Origin: Baylisascaris procyonis
Taxonomy: Eukaryota > Nematoda > Chromadorea > Rhabditida > Ascarididae
Direction: 5' to 3'
NCBI GenBank assembly: GCA_037389465.1
Contig: JAZARR010000213.1
Span: 4,694,501 to 4,758,500 of the forward strand
DNA: 64,000 nucleotides
Below, one piece after another: positions 61,401-64,000 of the stretch. Each line of letters opens with the position of its first letter. The stretch's first letter is position 1. The notes beneath the pieces are model-generated. The model saw only the letters and a program-made list of their open reading frames with translations. It ran no database searches and had not been told where the DNA came from. The translations under genes were made by a program, and so were the position numbers.

Positions 61401-64000
61401 TGCCAGTTTACATATATATTTTTAATGTGTGTGCCCTTTGGTTCATGAAGGCACATAACCCTTTCATACTTTCTGAGATAAAAGCTTTAACAGATCATCG
61501 TTTTCAGCGATATATTTACGGGAATTCGAGCGCCACCGAAAGGTGTTCTTCTCTTTGGTCCTCCGGGAACGGGCAAAACGATGATTGGTAGGTTCCTTAG
61601 AAATCAATCGTGCTGTGCACTTTTTAAAGCAAAAGAGACCCACACCTCTCGGAAGCATCACCTGTTGCATGTCGTAGTTTATTTAGTATGCAGGCAAAAC
61701 CTCATCTTTCGTATTTGCTTTCCTTTTTTATTAGCAAGTAAGATATCGTTACGTTTACACAAATAAGCTGAGCGCCTGTTCGGCGTTTGCAGCAATCGAA
61801 TCAGCATCTTCACTGCAATCGAGTGATGCTCGAGCCAAGGTTTTGATCGAAGAAATGACCTTCTGAGCTCCTTCTTCCACATTCTTCCATCAACAACAAG
61901 CATTTGTGTTATTTTACAAATAATACCTTTGGCATGCCAACTGTGCGCTATACTTCACTTTAATTGAACTCAGTCTGGTGATCTTGATTTTCCTAGTCAC
62001 TTTTATTGTCATACTCGTTACAAACGGAGGACTTCATCCACGGTTTCGGGTCGAGTCCGTCATTCTGGCTTAGTTGATATATCAATACAATATTCAAGGC
62101 AGAAAGGAGTGCGGGAGGGCGTGTGGAGGGAAAGTGATAGAGAGGGAGGGAGAACAACAAAGAATCCCGTGCATTTCAGTGATTAGCAGTCAATTAACGG
62201 ATTGTTTATTTTCTCCTGTGGCTTCATTTTTTAATTTCTTTCTATATCTCCAAAACATCTTTCGCTTCACTCTGTTCTCATTTTCGGCGGGACTGCACAT
62301 AAATGTTTATGATGTGGTGACCATAAGTCATTCAAAAGTCACTTATATGTTTTGCTGTTTTTATTTCACGCGATCTCTGACTTTTATCGTCTAATGGAAG
62401 TATAAAGATGCTTTTAGGACGGTGTGTGGCTGCACAGTGCAACGCTACCTTCTTCAATATAGCTGCCTCATCGTTGACTTCGAAGTGGGTGGGCGAAGGC
62501 GAGAAGCTTGTTCGTGTATTGTTTGCAGTGGCACGCGTCTTGCAGCCCTCAATCATATTCATTGATGAGGTATATACCGTTTCTTTAGATGTCTACTGTT
62601 ACCTATAATATATTCATCTCCTTATTTCAGATATCTTTATTTCTTGATGCAGTTACGTTGCTACGAATAAAATGATACCAGCTGTTCTTATTTTAGCGTG
62701 TCAAAGACCGCAGTGGTAATTACTTTTGAGTGATAGAAAGGACTGAATGCTAGAGAACCACAGTAAATTGTAAGCTTCCCTGGGGGTCGAGGTGTTAGAC
62801 AACGTCACTCCTCCCAATTTTCACCATGATCACTTCGTTTATCGCGGATCTCATTTTCCATTGAGATGTTTCCTTTAACATTTTCAAACACTTTGCAACG
62901 GTTTAATATACCGTTTGAACTGTTATTTCAGTATAGTTATCGCTTGACGACATTGCTTATGTTTATTTGAGCCATTTTTTTCAATTTTTGCCGATTTTGG
63001 ATTCACTTCTCGTTGCTGAACCCTTAATGCTTGGACGTAATTGATTATTGGCTGCATAGAAGCCGATATGATTGAATAAAATTTTCTCAGTTATTTTTGT
63101 TTGTTTTTTTGTAATCGGTGATGAGCAATGAACAATGTACTGCACATAAATAGATGCAATACTGGAACTACACCTTGTCAACCATCACATGCGGCAGCAT
63201 AAGTCTTCCAAGAAGAGGGAAAGATGCTTCCCTCATATGGCAAGGTCGATGTTTGTGGTGAACCAACATAAGTATTGAATATCTGACGTGAAGTTATTGA
63301 TATGAATCTTAAGAATAATAACTAATGCGCGTATTGAAGTTTTGATTTTAGATCGATTCGTTGCTAACGAGTCGAAGTGAAGGAGAACATGAATCATCGC
63401 GTCGTATCAAAACCGAATTCCTTGTTCATCTCGATGGTGTGGCCACATTTGCCGACGAACGTCTTCTCGTACTTGGTGCCACCAACAGGTCTGCTTCACA
63501 CCGTTCACACATCTTTTTTCTTTTTTTCTTAGATTTTGCAAAGCTAAAGTGCACGACTATGTGGGTAAAATAGTTATCCTAACCCTGGCAGTACCACAGT
63601 CCCTCCTTCCTCCTCCTTCATCATCCGAGCGCTTTTAACATCGCTGACGGCGACGTACACTTCTGCTATGGGTCTTTCGTTGCAACAATGTTGGATGAGT
63701 TCTCAAAACATTATCTCAGTATTGACCATAGAATGGCAGTGGTGTTGTATTGTGGAAGTCGGCTGAGATCCGCATTGTTTTTAACAGTTCGTTCAACTTT
63801 TAGGTGGATGACGTTGATTATTCATGATTGTTTAATAGTTTTGTGCAAGAAGCCACGATATATTGGCACTAGTTATCGCAATACTAAGCATGTAATGCAC
63901 AATAACTGTTTGTCGTTATGTTTTTTTCCTATGAAATTAGGAAACAAGAATTTTTATTCGGATTAATTTAATCACAGACCACACGAATTGGACGATGCGG
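55481..64000 (+). CDS. figl-1: Fidgetin-like protein 1, AAA ATPase; 3' end beyond the window
   Basis: Meiotic-clade AAA ATPase; FIGNL1/FIGL-1 dismantles RAD51 filaments and acts in recombination and germline development in the nucleus. Exons: 55476-55609 (ATG 55481, six nt behind a tttcag acceptor, a likely trans-splice start), 57273-57392, 58145-58257, 58466-58525, about 58643-58791 (5' edge uncertain), 58975-59000, 59756-59808, 60000-60189, 61028-61128, 61508-61587, 62418-62569, 63352-63488 and 63978 onward. All phases close. FSDFKTERE (about 117-125) matches the FKTAKEQ motif of FIGNL1. Then come [37 protein letters not shown], Walker A GPPGTGKT (331-338), [16 protein letters not shown], Walker B IIFIDE (386-391), [14 protein letters not shown] and [12 protein letters not shown] at the window edge. 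[12 protein letters not shown] and [14 protein letters not shown] mark FIGNL1 rather than spastin or katanin. A PIP-box-like QTTLTHFA lies at residues 15-22. The remaining C-terminus is cut off. Confidence 0.93.
57062..57406 (+). CDS. Alternative frame: signal-peptide ORF overlapping a FIGL-1 exon
   Basis: ATG 57068 starts [20 protein letters not shown], a textbook signal peptide. A donor (ACAACAG|gtgttg at 57129/57130) joins in phase (G|AT) to the acceptor at 57272, giving [20 protein letters not shown] and ending NAL at 57406. The second exon is the FIGL-1 exon 57273-57392 read in another frame. The unspliced frame is open too (112 residues). It could be a nested secreted-peptide transcript or chance. 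Confidence 0.3.
   Translation, partial: SNMKLLFILLTAFCCHVLLSTTGVESSRNICKGKGRSLVEASLSSDSKAYFVRNFSWITFACCIVEYSFSDGAHRKEDSLSTAEENQLQIRFHEGSCADPDTEKYYSQYKRNAL

Overview
The window reads as nuclear DNA of a nematode. It is AT-rich, genes are split into short exons (30-830 nt) by long introns (often 0.3-3.7 kb), most splice acceptors end in a U-rich tract plus CAG, TAG or AAG, and several start codons lie directly behind an acceptor-like AG, as expected for spliced-leader trans-splicing. The long introns suggest a parasitic, ascarid-like genome rather than Caenorhabditis; that is an inference. I rebuilt the gene models by following reading frame and codon phase across candidate splice sites. No search or transcript data were used.

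Layout. (1) 730-15169, minus strand: a FUBP-type single-strand nucleic-acid-binding protein with four KH domains and a Gly/Gln/Tyr-rich tail, apparently complete. (2) 19.9-45.1 kb: a local gene family, apparently undescribed in this arrangement. A minus-strand member (24008-33820) combines a BED zinc finger, a FLYWCH-type zinc finger and a C-terminal BESS-like helical module. An inverted, plus-strand paralogue (37788-45109) keeps the exon phases and the C-terminal module but lacks the BED finger and most of the FLYWCH finger. A third, very short minus-strand copy (19979-20583) holds only the C-terminal module, and its frame is broken by a TAG where the homologues have glutamine or a nearby residue. 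A cysteine-rich minus-strand exon pair (35.8-36.3 kb) and two weak zinc-finger or BESS-like fragments lie in the same region. (3) 48964-53750, plus strand: a divergent PP1-type Ser/Thr phosphatase with all catalytic motifs. (4) 54.2-54.8 kb, minus strand: two good exons of a small secreted-peptide gene, divergent from the next gene. (5) 55.2-64.0 kb, plus strand: a fidgetin-like-1 (FIGL-1) AAA ATPase, cut by the right edge of the window.

Functional theme. The genes are not an operon. Three are housekeeping or germline regulators: FUBP in RNA/DNA binding, PP1 in dephosphorylation, and FIGL-1 in recombination and genome maintenance. The zinc-finger cluster looks like lineage-specific transcription-factor-like genes, possibly domesticated from transposon DNA-binding domains, undergoing local duplication, inversion and decay. 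I saw no rRNA, tRNA, CRISPR or intact transposon.
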